From DASQFU01 sp035632955 (GTDB lineage: Bacteria > Eisenbacteria > RBG-16-71-46), in assembly GCA_035632955.1 (NCBI GenBank), contig DASQFU010000179.1:1-16994 (forward strand): DNA of 16,994 bases. Direction: 5' to 3'. Position 1 is the first letter of the stretch. Each line of letters starts with the position of its first letter. The translations under genes and the position numbers were made by a program. Positions 1 to 9,367 of this stretch are shown in pieces. Under the pieces are notes generated by a model. The model worked only from the letters and a program-made list of their open reading frames with translations. It did no database searches and had not been told where the DNA came from.

Positions 1-1
1 C

Positions 2-208
2 TCGATGGCAAAGCTTTACGCGAGCGAGGCCGCCTCCTGGGTCACCCATCAAGCGATCCAGGTGTTCGGCGGCTACGGCTACGTGAAGGAGTACCCAGTC
101 GAGCGCTACTACCGCGACGCTCGCGTCATGGAGATCTACGAAGGCACCTCTGAGATCCAGCGGCTCGTGATCGCGCGCTCCCTGCTCAAGGACGGCGTGC
201 GGGTGTGA
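2..208 (+). CDS. Acyl-CoA dehydrogenase, C-terminal fragment (5' end outside the window)
   Basis: Only the last 68 codons are present, reading in from the left edge and stopping at TGA 206-208. The product would be a flavin-dependent acyl-CoA dehydrogenase, which makes the alpha,beta double bond in an acyl-CoA and passes electrons to ETF. The visible part is the C-terminal helical domain: AIQVFGGYGYVKEYPVERYY is the family signature. The IYEGTSEIQ segment carries the Glu that acts as catalytic base in the MCAD/SCAD type. The 3' end looks intact (ARSLLKDGVRV). A hairpin follows directly, so this is probably the last gene of its transcript. Chain-length specificity cannot be judged from the fragment. 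Confidence 0.93.
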   Translation, partial: SMAKLYASEAASWVTHQAIQVFGGYGYVKEYPVERYYRDARVMEIYEGTSEIQRLVIARSLLKDGVRV

Positions 209-215
209 AACGAGC

Positions 216-239
216 GGGCTCCGGTGGATTCCGGAGCCC
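216..239 (+). terminator. Hairpin after the acyl-CoA dehydrogenase gene
   Basis: A perfect 9-bp stem (GGGCTCCGG at 216-224, CCGGAGCCC at 231-239) encloses a 6-nt loop and starts 8 nt after the stop codon. The run of T expected for an intrinsic terminator is weak (CGCTTATGT), so it may be a Rho-assisted or 3'-end-protecting hairpin. Confidence 0.55.
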
Positions 240-325
240 CGCTTATGTCGTCTCGCTTGCAAGGCTCCGGGAAAAGGCCCTTCGGTTCGTCACCACGGCG
301 ACCGATACCCATCGACACCGACGTT

Positions 326-353
326 TTGGGCCGCTTCTTGAAGCTGTTAGAAT
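326..353 (+). promoter_or_regulatory. Predicted sigma-70 promoter of the DUF362 gene (extended -10)
   Basis: TAGAAT at 348-353 is preceded by TG at 345-346, giving the extended -10 form TGTTAGAAT. An imperfect -35 (TTGGGC, 326-331) lies 16 bp upstream. Transcription would begin near 360, leaving a leader of about 60 nt before the ATG at 421. The call rests on motif and position only. Confidence 0.5.
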
Positions 354-420
354 CCGCGTCCGCTTCGCACATTCAGGCGCCTGGCCGCGCGCCCACTGCT
401 GACGTTCCCGAGGAATACCA

Positions 421-1542
421 ATGTCGAAAGTCGCCGTCCTGCGCACCACGCCCGAGACCGTCGTCGAGGATTACGGCCGCCTCATGGATCTCGCGGGCTA
501 TCGCGAAACGCTGCCGTTCAGCGCGCAGACCTGCCTGCGGATCAACATCTCGTGGCACGTCTACATGCCCGCCTGCTCGACTACGCCCTGGCAGATGCAC
601 GGCGTGATCGAGAAGCTGCGGCGCGACGGATACAACGTCGCCCGAGACCTGATTGCTGCGCAAAACGACACCGTGGTCGTGAGCTGCCGCGAAGGCACGG
701 TCAAGAACCACCTGGCGCCGGTGCTCGAGAAGTATCGCGTGCCGATCCAGTACCTGAGTGAGCCGCCGACCGAGTGGATCACGTACCGGCCCAAGTCCAA
801 GCTGCTGGTGCTCGACCGCGTGTTCGAGAAGCAGGGAATCCAGATCCCGAAAATGCTGGTCGGCAAGAACGTGATTCATCTGCCGACCGTTAAGACCCAC
901 GTGTTCACCGGCACAACCGGGTCGATGAAGAACGCCTTCGGCGGGCTGCTCAACCTGAACCGGCACTGGACGCATTCGGTCATCCACGAGACGCTCGTCG
1001 ACCTGCTGCGAATCCAGAAGGAGATCCATCCCGGCGTGTTCGCGGTCATGGACGGCACGATCGCGGGTGAGGGGCCTGGGCCGCGCGCGATGCGCCCGCA
1101 CATCAAGAACTACATCCTGGCCTCGAACGATTGCGTCGCGATCGATGCAATCGCGGCGAAGATGATGGGCTTTGATCCCATGTCCGATCTCAAGTTCATC
1201 CGCCTCGCGCACGAGAATGGTCTCGGGGTTGGCGACCCCGCCGAGATCGAGATCGTCGGCGACAGCATCAAGGGCGTGAACTTCGGCTTCCGCGGCAGCC
1301 TCCAGGAGAACACATTCGCGTCCTGGGGCCAGAAACTCATCTATTGGGGGCCGCTCAAGCCGCTCGAGAACCTGTTGCTGCGCTCGCCGATCGTGCCGTG
1401 GAGCTACGCGGCGTCGCGCGCCTATCACGACGGCTACTGGTACCCGATCAACGGCATGCCGCGCGTTCGCAAGATCCTCGCGACCGATTGGGGACGGCTG
1501 TTCCAGAGCTATGGCAACGGAGGCGTGTTCCAGAAGGCGTAG
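421..1542 (+). CDS. DUF362 domain-containing protein
   Basis: This 373-residue protein matches the DUF362 family along its length. The core pattern is visible: a HLPTVKTH segment, then GSMKNAFGGLLNLNRHWTH, then AVMDGTIAGEGPGP, then an LASNDCVAIDAIAAKMMGFDP segment. The biochemical role of DUF362 proteins is largely undefined; some carry 4Fe-4S ferredoxin motifs. None is present here, since the few cysteines are scattered, so I do not infer an iron-sulfur function. No signal peptide or membrane segment is apparent, suggesting a cytoplasmic protein. The ATG at 421 has an AGGA-type ribosome site about 6 nt upstream. The gene appears to be a single-gene transcript between its own promoter and a strong terminator. 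Confidence 0.85.
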   Translation: MSKVAVLRTTPETVVEDYGRLMDLAGYRETLPFSAQTCLRINISWHVYMPACSTTPWQMHGVIEKLRRDGYNVARDLIAAQNDTVVVSCREGTVKNHLAPVLEKYRVPIQYLSEPPTEWITYRPKSKLLVLDRVFEKQGIQIPKMLVGKNVIHLPTVKTHVFTGTTGSMKNAFGGLLNLNRHWTHSVIHETLVDLLRIQKEIHPGVFAVMDGTIAGEGPGPRAMRPHIKNYILASNDCVAIDAIAAKMMGFDPMSDLKFIRLAHENGLGVGDPAEIEIVGDSIKGVNFGFRGSLQENTFASWGQKLIYWGPLKPLENLLLRSPIVPWSYAASRAYHDGYWYPINGMPRVRKILATDWGRLFQSYGNGGVFQKA

Positions 1543-1566
1543 CCGATCGCGAATCGACGCACCGAG

Positions 1567-1595
1567 CGCCGCGGTCTTGCGATCCGCGGCGTTTT
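1567..1595 (+). terminator. Intrinsic terminator after the DUF362 gene
   Basis: A perfect 8-bp G+C stem (CGCCGCGG at 1567-1574, CCGCGGCG at 1584-1591) with a 9-nt loop is followed at once by TTTT (1592-1595). It lies 24 nt past the DUF362 stop, between two convergent genes. The same hairpin may help end the opposing transcript, but no T run follows it on the minus strand. Confidence 0.72.
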
Positions 1596-1621
1596 CGATC
1601 ATCGGCCTGAAGTCCACGGAG

Positions 1622-3277
1622 TCAGCGGAGCAAAATGAAGCGTCGCGAGCGCTCTTCCCCGTCAACCCGGACGCGCGCGAAATAGACTCCGCTCGCGGCC
1701 CGCTCCCCCGAACGGGTGACGCCGGTCCACGCCAGTACCACGCGTCCGGCCGCGGCATTGTGGTCTGGGGCGCGCCAGATCTGACGACCTGCCTGATCGT
1801 AGACCGCGAAGCTCACGCCCTCGGCGCGCGCGAGATCGATCGTCAGCTCGATTGCGCCGGCGCTGGGATTGGGATGCGCGGGGGAGAGGGCGAGAAGCCC
1901 CGCCGTCGGTTCGACGCTCGTCACGCCCAGGTAGCGAATGCGGCGGACCTCGCCGGCTCCGATCGCGACGTAGAACAGGTCGCCCGACAGCGGATCGGTC
2001 CCGAACGCGACGGGGCGGCCGGCGCCGGCCGCGAACGGAATCAGACTTACCAGCCGATCCTCTTCGTCGGTGACCAGCACTTTGATCCAGTCGCGCGTGA
2101 AGTCCCCGAAGAAATAGCGATCGCGATACTCCAACGGGTAGCTCATGCCGCTGTAAAAGACGCCGCCCGCGATCACACCGCCGTGCGCACCGGCGGGCAC
2201 ACTCAGTGAGTCGGTCCAGCGATGCAGCGCGACCACCGGTAGCTCGTGCGCGGACGGATTGACGGGCGTTCCGATCGAGCCGCAGTCGTGGTGGGCGGGC
2301 GTGGCGGCGTGATAGTCGGGATGTCCTTCGCGGCCCTCGAAGCACGGCCATCCGAAGTTGGGGCCGGGAGTGCGGACGACGTGAATCTCTTCCCACGTGA
2401 TCCAGCCGACGTCGCCGACGTAGAGCGTTCCGGGATCGTCGTCGGCCGGATCGGTGGCGCCGGTGCCGGGCTTGCGGGCGACGCGGAACGGATTACGCAT
2501 CCCGTACGCCCAGACGCGCGAGCGATTGGACGCCGGATCGCCATCGAAGAACGGATTGCCGGGATAACCAAGGCCGGTGGCCGGGTCGATGCGCAGGAGT
2601 TTGCCGTCGAGACTCCGCAGATCCTGGGCACGGAAGGCGCCGATGTCTTCGAGCGGATCGGTGCGTTCGGGCGCGAACAGGCCCGGATCGAGGCCGCCCG
2701 CGTCGACCTGGTCGTGGTGCGCGCCGTCGCCGGCCGAGACGAGCAGGCTTCCGTCGCTGCCCCACTCGAGCGCGCAGATCGAATGCGTCCCCGAGCCCGA
2801 CGCGAAACCCTCGCGCCAGGTGCGGCCGATCAGCACCGTGCGGGTGGCGAGATCGACAACGTTCGGGTCCGACGCGCTGGCCTGGTAGCGGGTCAAACGC
2901 GCGAACGCGTCGTCGTAGTTGTCGAGCTCGATGCCGTTCGAGTCGGGATCCACGGTGTAGAGGAAATAGAGGAAGCGATTGGTCTCGAAGTCGGGATCCA
3001 CCGCGATCGCGAGCAGCCCGCGGTCGTCGGTGTTCAAAACCTCTTCCTCGCCCACCCACAGCGGGTGGCGCGTTGCGCCCGTGACCACGTAGACGATGCC
3101 GCCCTTCTCGGCGACGAGCAGGCGTCCGTCCGGAAGGAAGGCGATCGCGGTCGGCAGATCGAACGTGAACGGCAGCGATTCGACCGCGAAACCGGCCGGG
3201 ACCGTCACCGCGGGGGCCGGCGCGGCCGCGAGCGACAGGCCGATCCCGACCAGACAGGCGAAAGAGAACGGACGCAC
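1622..3277 (-). CDS. Secreted PQQ-dependent sugar dehydrogenase-like protein with C-terminal sorting domain
   Basis: The product (551 aa) resembles soluble glucose/sorbosone dehydrogenases, six-bladed beta-propellers that oxidise sugars with PQQ. Propeller motifs include LPDGRLLVAEKGG (48-60), an SGTHSICALEWGSDGSLLVS segment leading into AGDG (His165 is a candidate catalytic base), LDGKLLRIDP (223-232), YGMRNPFR (258-265) and PGPNFGWPCFEG (305-315). Residues 1-23 form a signal peptide. Residues about 458-551 form a FlgD-like/Por-type sorting domain (PAHPNPS ... SGVYFARV ... RFILLR), implying export and surface attachment or release. I chose the GTG at 3277 because GGAG lies 9 nt upstream and the signal peptide begins there; the open frame further upstream is antisense shadow. 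The substrate is unknown. The gene sits 44 bp after the epimerase gene and may be co-transcribed with it. Confidence 0.85.
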   Translation of the reverse strand: MRPFSFACLVGIGLSLAAAPAPAVTVPAGFAVESLPFTFDLPTAIAFLPDGRLLVAEKGGIVYVVTGATRHPLWVGEEEVLNTDDRGLLAIAVDPDFETNRFLYFLYTVDPDSNGIELDNYDDAFARLTRYQASASDPNVVDLATRTVLIGRTWREGFASGSGTHSICALEWGSDGSLLVSAGDGAHHDQVDAGGLDPGLFAPERTDPLEDIGAFRAQDLRSLDGKLLRIDPATGLGYPGNPFFDGDPASNRSRVWAYGMRNPFRVARKPGTGATDPADDDPGTLYVGDVGWITWEEIHVVRTPGPNFGWPCFEGREGHPDYHAATPAHHDCGSIGTPVNPSAHELPVVALHRWTDSLSVPAGAHGGVIAGGVFYSGMSYPLEYRDRYFFGDFTRDWIKVLVTDEEDRLVSLIPFAAGAGRPVAFGTDPLSGDLFYVAIGAGEVRRIRYLGVTSVEPTAGLLALSPAHPNPSAGAIELTIDLARAEGVSFAVYDQAGRQIWRAPDHNAAAGRVVLAWTGVTRSGERAASGVYFARVRVDGEERSRRFILLR

Positions 3278-3300
3278 GCGGTAATTCTCCGGCCGCGTGC

Positions 3301-3311
3301 TGACCGGGTCA
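3301..3311. promoter_or_regulatory. Small perfect palindrome between the epimerase and sugar dehydrogenase genes
   Basis: TGACC-G-GGTCA is an 11-bp inverted repeat in the 44-bp gap. Read on the minus strand it overlaps a TTGACC hexamer that is followed 17 bp later by GAGAAT. It could be an operator/-35 region giving the sugar dehydrogenase its own promoter. The match is short, and chance is a fair alternative. Confidence 0.25.
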
Positions 3312-3321
3312 AACGACGGAG

Positions 3322-3761
3322 CTACGTGCTGCGGCCCTTCTCCGCCTGGCACAGCTCGATCAGCACGCGGCCGAGGCTCTTGGGATGGAGAAACGCGACC
3401 TGGGTCCCGTGCGCGCCCGGCCGCGGGCGCTCGTCGATCGGCTGCACGCCGGCGGCGCGACAGCGGCCCAACGCCGCCTCGAGGTCGTCCACCTCGAGGC
3501 TCACGTGATGCACTCCGGGGCCGCGGCTCTCCAGGAACTTCGCGACCGTGTGCTCGGCCGAGCGCGGCTCGAGCAGCTCCAAGGTGACCGGCCCGAGATG
3601 GACGAAGACGATGCGCAACGCGCCGTCCTCGAGCAGCTCTTCGGCTCCGCGCCTGGCGCCGAGCGCCTGCACCAGCGTCGCGGCCAGCGTGTCCGCCTCG
3701 CGGACCGCGATCGCGATGTGAGCCAGGCCGCGCACCGGACCCGGCGCCGGGCGGGGGTCGG

Positions 3762-3765
<4 letters not shown>
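3322..3765 (-). CDS. mce: Methylmalonyl-CoA epimerase
   Basis: This 147-residue glyoxalase/VOC-fold protein interconverts the (S)- and (R)-epimers of methylmalonyl-CoA, linking propionyl-CoA carboxylase to the B12-dependent mutase. The family's metal ligands appear at the expected places: His16 in GLAHIAIAV, His87 in GVHHVSLEVDDL and Glu137 in VLIELCQ. The C-terminal FLHPKSLGRVLIELCQ segment is diagnostic of the family and separates it from general VOC proteins. Length is normal for the family. The GTG at 3765 overlaps the mutase stop in a GTGA junction, so translation is probably coupled to the mutase whose substrate it supplies. Confidence 0.95.
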
Positions 3766-5500
<1,735 letters not shown>

Positions 5501-5504
<4 letters not shown>

Positions 5505-6016
5505 GCGTCGACCGCCCGCAGGCGCATCAGCGGCTGCCCGGCGCTCACCGACGTCCGCTCGGCGACCAACACGTCGCGCACGACGCCGTCGTGCCTGGGA
5601 GCTAGCTCGTTCTGCATCTTCATCGCCTCCACAACGACCACCGCCTGGCCGGCCGTGACCCGGTCGCCGGGCGCGACCTTGATCGCGACGACGACGCCCG
5701 GCATCGGCGCCACGATCGTCTCCTCGCCACCGCCGGCCGTCGGGCGATGCGCCGACTGCAGCACCTTCTCGAGCGGGTGACGCACGCCGACCGGCAGGGT
5801 CGCCCCCTGGAACGTCACCTCGAGCCCGCTCGGCTGAGTGGAAACTCGCACTTCGTAAGAACGGCCGCCGATCAGGAGCGAATAGACCTCGCCATCCGGC
5901 AGGCGACGAACGTCGGCTTCGAGACGGCGCCCTTCGAGGTCGAGCCACAGCCGATCCCCCTCGTCGTGGAGCTCGACTTCGACTTCGTGGCTTTCATGCG
6001 TGACCAACAGTTTCAT
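5501..6016 (-). CDS. Biotin carboxyl carrier protein of an acyl-CoA carboxylase (BT plus biotinyl domain)
   Basis: The 171-residue protein carries biotin between the biotin carboxylase and the carboxyltransferase. The C-terminal biotinyl domain is clear: VAPMPGVVVAIKVAPGDRV (about 102-120), then VVEAMKMQNE, with Lys133 the predicted biotinylation site. Residues about 1-80 form beta-rich repeats (VEVELHDEGDRLWLDLEGR, YSLLIGGRSYEVRV). They resemble the barrel of the BT domain that joins the two halves of propionyl-CoA carboxylase alpha chains. That and the epimerase/mutase neighbours favour propionyl-CoA over acetyl-CoA as the substrate system; this is inference. ATG 6016 lies 14 bp after the carboxylase stop, with a weak GGAT-type site. 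Its stop lies inside the 18-bp repeat array. Confidence 0.92.
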
Positions 6017-6030
6017 GCGTCGATCCGCGC

Positions 6031-7566
6031 TCAGCGCCGGGGCCGAGCCCAGCCCCGGTGGCGCTCCGCCCACTTCCAGCTCGACCCTGCGCCGTTGCCG
6101 GCCGGAAGCGTGACGGCGCTGCGCTCGGCGCGCGCGTGGAGCGCAGCCGCCATCAGCGCCACGATCGTCGCGTCGCGGTCCAGGGTCAGCGCTGTGGCCG
6201 AGAAATGATCCTCCAGGAAGCGCGTGCTCAGCCGGCCCGCGACGAACTCGGGATGATCGACGAGCCAGCGGTGGAACGCGAGATTGTGGTGCACGCCTTC
6301 GAGCACGTACTCGCGCAGCGCGCGGGCCATGCGCCGGCGCGCGTGCTCGCGGTCGCGGCCCCAGGTCACGAGCTTGGCGAGCAGCGAGTCGTAGTGAATC
6401 GGAATCTCGTAGCCGCGATAGATGCCGGCGTCGTTGCGCACGCCGGGTCCGTGCGGGTGTCGCAGGCGCTCGATGCGCCCGACCGACGGCAGGAAGCCCC
6501 GCGCCGGATCCTCGGCGACGATCCGAGCCTCGATCGACCAGCCGCGAGGCGCCGGCGGCTCGGCCCCGAACGACGGCGGCTGTCCTTCGGCGATCCGCAC
6601 CTGCTCCTCGACCAGATCGAGTCCGGTCACCATCTCCGTCACCGGGTGCTCGACCTGCAGCCGGGTGTTGACCTCGAGAAAGTAGAAGCGTCCCTCGGGG
6701 TCGAGAACGAACTCGACCGTGCCGGCGCCGAGGTAGCCGACGGCGCGCGCGATCCGGCAGGCGGCGTCGCCGAACGACACCCGCGTCTCGGCGTCGAAGG
6801 CGGGGGAGGGCGTTTCCTCGAGCAGCTTCTGGTGGCGGCGCTGCACCGAGCACTCGCGCTCGCCGAGAAACCACACCTGCCCCGCGCCATCGGCGAGGAT
6901 CTGCGCCTCGACATGGCGCGGCCGCTCGATGAAGCGCTCGACGTAGACGCGGTCGTCGCCGAACGCCGCGCGCGCCTCGCCGCGCGTCAGCTCCCAGGCG
7001 CCTGCGAGCTCGGGGTCGCCGCGCACGACGCGCATGCCCTTGCCGCCGCCGCCGGCAGCTGCCTTGAGCATGACCGGATAGCCGGCGCCGGCGGCGAACG
7101 CGCGCGCCTGATCGAGATTCGCGAGCGGTCCCGGCGAGCCTGGAATCAGCGGCACGCCCGCTGCGCGTGCCACGTCGCGCGCCGCGAGCTTGTCGCCGAG
7201 TGCGGCGATCGTCTCGGGGCGCGGGCCGATGAACCTCAGGCCGCGCTCGGCGCAAGCGCTCGCGAACTCGGCGTTCTCGGCGAAGAACCCGTAACCCGGG
7301 TGCACCGCGTCGGCACGAGTGCGCACCGCCGTCTCGAGCACCCGCTGGGCATCTAGATAGCTCTCGCGCGCCGGACCGGGACCGATCGGATAGGCCTCGT
7401 CGGCGAGCAAGACGTGGAGCGACTCGCGATCCGCGTCGCTGAAGACGGCGATCGAGGTGATGCCGAGCTCGCGCAGCGTGCGGATGATGCGCACCGCGAT
7501 CTCGCCGCGATTCGCGATCAACACGCGCCGAAAGCCGCGGGCCGCCGGCGTCGCGTGCGCCGTCAT
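6031..7566 (-). CDS. accC: Biotin carboxylase subunit of an acyl-CoA carboxylase
   Basis: This 511-residue ATP-grasp enzyme carboxylates protein-bound biotin using ATP and bicarbonate. The N-terminal fold opens with RRVLIANRGEIAVRIIRTLR (13-32). The glycine-rich ATP loop is KAAAGGGGKGM (168-178). ERECSVQRRHQK (237-248) and EVNTRLQVEHPVTE (298-311) contain the metal, bicarbonate and catalytic Arg residues of the family. The C-terminal 55 residues or so run past the usual biotin carboxylase end into a helix (ATIVALMAAALHARAE) and a Trp-containing tail, matching the start of a BT domain. So this looks like the front piece of a split propionyl-CoA carboxylase alpha chain. ATG 7566 shares a base with the acpS stop (TGATG). 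No carboxyltransferase gene is in the window. Confidence 0.95.
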   Translation of the reverse strand: MTAHATPAARGFRRVLIANRGEIAVRIIRTLRELGITSIAVFSDADRESLHVLLADEAYPIGPGPARESYLDAQRVLETAVRTRADAVHPGYGFFAENAEFASACAERGLRFIGPRPETIAALGDKLAARDVARAAGVPLIPGSPGPLANLDQARAFAAGAGYPVMLKAAAGGGGKGMRVVRGDPELAGAWELTRGEARAAFGDDRVYVERFIERPRHVEAQILADGAGQVWFLGERECSVQRRHQKLLEETPSPAFDAETRVSFGDAACRIARAVGYLGAGTVEFVLDPEGRFYFLEVNTRLQVEHPVTEMVTGLDLVEEQVRIAEGQPPSFGAEPPAPRGWSIEARIVAEDPARGFLPSVGRIERLRHPHGPGVRNDAGIYRGYEIPIHYDSLLAKLVTWGRDREHARRRMARALREYVLEGVHHNLAFHRWLVDHPEFVAGRLSTRFLEDHFSATALTLDRDATIVALMAAALHARAERSAVTLPAGNGAGSSWKWAERHRGWARPRR

Positions 7567-7946
7567 CAGCCCTCGAGCACCACGCACGCGATCGCGAGAC
7601 CGCCGTCGTGCGTGATCGAGAGGTGCGAATCCGTGCAGCCGAGCGCGCGGAAGCGATCCAGCGCGATGCCGTGGAACTCGAGCCGGGGCACCTGTCCCCC
7701 CGGTTGATGCACCTCGACTTGCTTGAATCCCACACCGCCGGACATGCCGGTGCCGAGCGCTTTCGAAGCTGCCTCCTTGGCGGCGAACCGGGCGGCCAAG
7801 TGCGGGATCGGATCCTTGTGCCGCCGGCAGTACTCCAGCTCCGCGTCGGTGTAGAGACGGGCTTCGAGGCGCTTGCCGAACCGCTCGAACGACTGCATCA
7901 GCCGCTCGACCTTCACCACGTCGATCCCGAGCCCACGAATGGGCAT
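7566..7946 (-). CDS. acpS: Holo-[acyl-carrier-protein] synthase
   Basis: AcpS transfers 4'-phosphopantetheine from CoA to the conserved Ser of acyl carrier protein. The 126-residue length is standard for the family. Magnesium-binding Asp9 is in GLGIDVVKVERL, and Glu58 lies in AARFAAKEAASKAL, the second signature. SHLSITHDGGLAIACVV is the conserved C-terminal strand region. The ATG at 7946 is preferred over one at 7964 because MPIRGLGID matches the usual N terminus and GGAGG lies just upstream, although spacing is only 4 nt. It is the first gene of the minus-strand operon and is translationally coupled to biotin carboxylase. An ACP-priming enzyme leading a propionate operon is a mixed arrangement and may simply be shared expression. 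Confidence 0.96.
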   Translation of the reverse strand: MPIRGLGIDVVKVERLMQSFERFGKRLEARLYTDAELEYCRRHKDPIPHLAARFAAKEAASKALGTGMSGGVGFKQVEVHQPGGQVPRLEFHGIALDRFRALGCTDSHLSITHDGGLAIACVVLEG

Positions 7947-7984
7947 TGCACCTCCGCTCGGCATTCCACTCACAAGAACGTTGC

Positions 7985-8014
7985 ACACTAGGGAGACGGG
8001 TCTCGGAGGGTCAA
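7985..8014 (-). promoter_or_regulatory. Predicted sigma-70 promoter of the acpS-to-sugar-dehydrogenase operon
   Basis: Read on the minus strand, TTGACC (8014-8009), an 18-bp spacer and TAGTGT (7990-7985) form a near-consensus promoter. Transcription would start near 7978, about 30 nt before the acpS ATG. The spacer holds a perfect 12-bp palindrome (see separate entry). Confidence 0.62.
7993..8004. promoter_or_regulatory. Palindrome in the acpS promoter spacer, possible operator
   Basis: GAGAC-GG-GTCTC is a perfect inverted repeat lying between the -10 and -35 elements of the predicted acpS promoter, a location where a bound repressor would block RNA polymerase. I found no second copy at the divergent promoter, and the regulator is unknown. 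Confidence 0.35.
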
Positions 8015-8048
8015 GCGGATACCTCGCGTATCGGCGCTCCGGTCGCGC

Positions 8049-8078
8049 TTGACGCTCGGCCACCGGCTCCCCTAGGCT
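8049..8078 (+). promoter_or_regulatory. Predicted sigma-70 promoter of the tgt-rpe operon
   Basis: TTGACG (8049-8054), an 18-bp spacer and TAGGCT (8073-8078) form a good promoter pointing at tgt. Its spacing equals that of the divergent acpS promoter. The start would be near 8085, giving a leader of about 84 nt containing a short hairpin: CGGCTC (8105-8110), loop GCC, GAGCCG (8114-8119). Confidence 0.55.
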
Positions 8079-8168
8079 CCGTGTCCGAACGTTTTTCCGG
8101 GAGCCGGCTCGCCGAGCCGCCCGGACCGCGCATTGCACGCGAGGCAGCATCCAAACCCAACGGGCTGA

Positions 8169-9335
8169 ATGGCCCTCAACTTCACTCTCGAGGCGACCGA
8201 TCCGAACACCGCGGCCCGCGCCGGACGGCTGACGACGCTGCATGGCGAGGTCTTGACGCCCGCATTCATGCCGGTCGGGACCGTGGGCTCCGTGAAGACC
8301 CTGACGCCCGACGAGCTGATCGCCGCGGGCGCGGACATCGTCCTCGCGAACACGTATCACCTGTATCTGCGACCCGGAGTCGAGACGGTGCGCCGCATGG
8401 GCGGGCTGCACCGGTTCATGGGTTGGAGCGGATCGATCCTGACCGACAGCGGCGGGTTTCAGATCATGAGCCTGTCGGACCTGAGAAAAGTGAGCGACGC
8501 GGGCGTGGAGTTTCGCTCGCACCTGGACGGCAGCAAGCATCTGATCACGCCCGAGGACGCGATCGAGATACAAGACGGCCTCGGCACCGATGTGGCGATG
8601 TCGCTCGACGAGCTGGTCGAGCTGCCCGCCCCGCCCAAGGACGTGAGCGACGCCGTGGACCGCACGCTCGCCTGGGCCGAGCGCGGGCTCGCGGTGCGCG
8701 CGCGGCTGCGCGACCAGGGCGGCGGGCGCATGGCGCTGTTCGGCATCACCCAGGGCGGCACCGAGTCCGAGCAGCGCCGGCGCTGCTTCGAGGGGCTGCA
8801 GGCGATGGATTTCGACGGCTACGCCTCGGGCGGGCTCTGGGTCGGCGAGGGCCGCACGCTCGGGCTCGAGATGGTGGAGCACGATTGCGGGCTGTTTCCT
8901 AGGGACCGCCCGCGCTATCTCATGGGAGTGGGACATCCGGTGGATCTGATCGAGAGCGTGGCCCGCGGAGTGGACATGTTCGACTGCGTGCTGCCGACGC
9001 GCAACGCGCGCCGCGGCACCGTGTTCATCTCCACCGGCCGGCTCGTGGTCAAGAACGCGGCGTACGCGAACGATCCGCGCCCGCTCGATGCCGATTGCAC
9101 CTGCTACACCTGCCGCCGGTTCTCGCGCGCCTATCTGCGCCATTTGTTCGCGGCCGGCGAGCTGCTGGCCATGCGGCTGGCGTCGCTGCACGCCGTGCAC
9201 CATCTGGTCACGCTCGCGCGGCGCTGCCGCGCGGCGGTTCTCGAAGGGCGCTTCGCCGCGTTCCGGGTCGGGTTCCTGGAACGCTTCCACAGCGGCGAGA
9301 CCCTGACACCTCGACCCGCACCCGGCCGCGCCTGA
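8169..9335 (+). CDS. tgt: tRNA-guanine transglycosylase (queuine/preQ1 insertion)
   Basis: Tgt swaps guanine-34 in GUN-anticodon tRNAs for a deazaguanine (preQ1 in most bacteria), the start of queuosine formation on tRNA. The protein is 388 aa, normal for the family. Asp93 in LTDSGGFQIMSL is the usual base-recognition/proton residue. Asp272 in DMFDCVLPTRNARRG is the predicted nucleophile. Zinc ligands are Cys310, Cys312 and Cys315 (CTCYTC) and His341. The pocket segment that normally reads FDEC reads LDEL (146-149) here. ATG 8169 is the first start after an in-frame TGA directly before it; no strong ribosome site is seen. It leads the operon and is followed 32 bp later by yajC, a common bacterial pairing. 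No queA is in the window. Confidence 0.96.
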   Translation: MALNFTLEATDPNTAARAGRLTTLHGEVLTPAFMPVGTVGSVKTLTPDELIAAGADIVLANTYHLYLRPGVETVRRMGGLHRFMGWSGSILTDSGGFQIMSLSDLRKVSDAGVEFRSHLDGSKHLITPEDAIEIQDGLGTDVAMSLDELVELPAPPKDVSDAVDRTLAWAERGLAVRARLRDQGGGRMALFGITQGGTESEQRRRCFEGLQAMDFDGYASGGLWVGEGRTLGLEMVEHDCGLFPRDRPRYLMGVGHPVDLIESVARGVDMFDCVLPTRNARRGTVFISTGRLVVKNAAYANDPRPLDADCTCYTCRRFSRAYLRHLFAAGELLAMRLASLHAVHHLVTLARRCRAAVLEGRFAAFRVGFLERFHSGETLTPRPAPGRA

Positions 9336-9367
9336 CGGCCCGGGTCTCACTCGGAGGCCTCCCAACG

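Noticed and set aside
373..1758. A long minus-strand open frame opposite the DUF362 gene.
   Set aside because: It mirrors a clearly conserved protein on the plus strand; its translation is rich in Arg, His and Asp with no recognisable domain, as expected for antisense of high-G+C coding sequence.
3128..3142. GTCCGGAAGGAAGGC resembles the conserved core of bacterial SRP (4.5S) RNA.
   Set aside because: It lies antisense inside the sugar dehydrogenase gene, where it simply encodes FLPDGR on the minus strand, and no matching stem flanks it.
2246..3508. A plus-strand open frame of about 420 codons opposite the sugar dehydrogenase and epimerase genes.
   Set aside because: It spans two conserved minus-strand genes and has the Arg/Ala/Val-rich composition of an antisense shadow.
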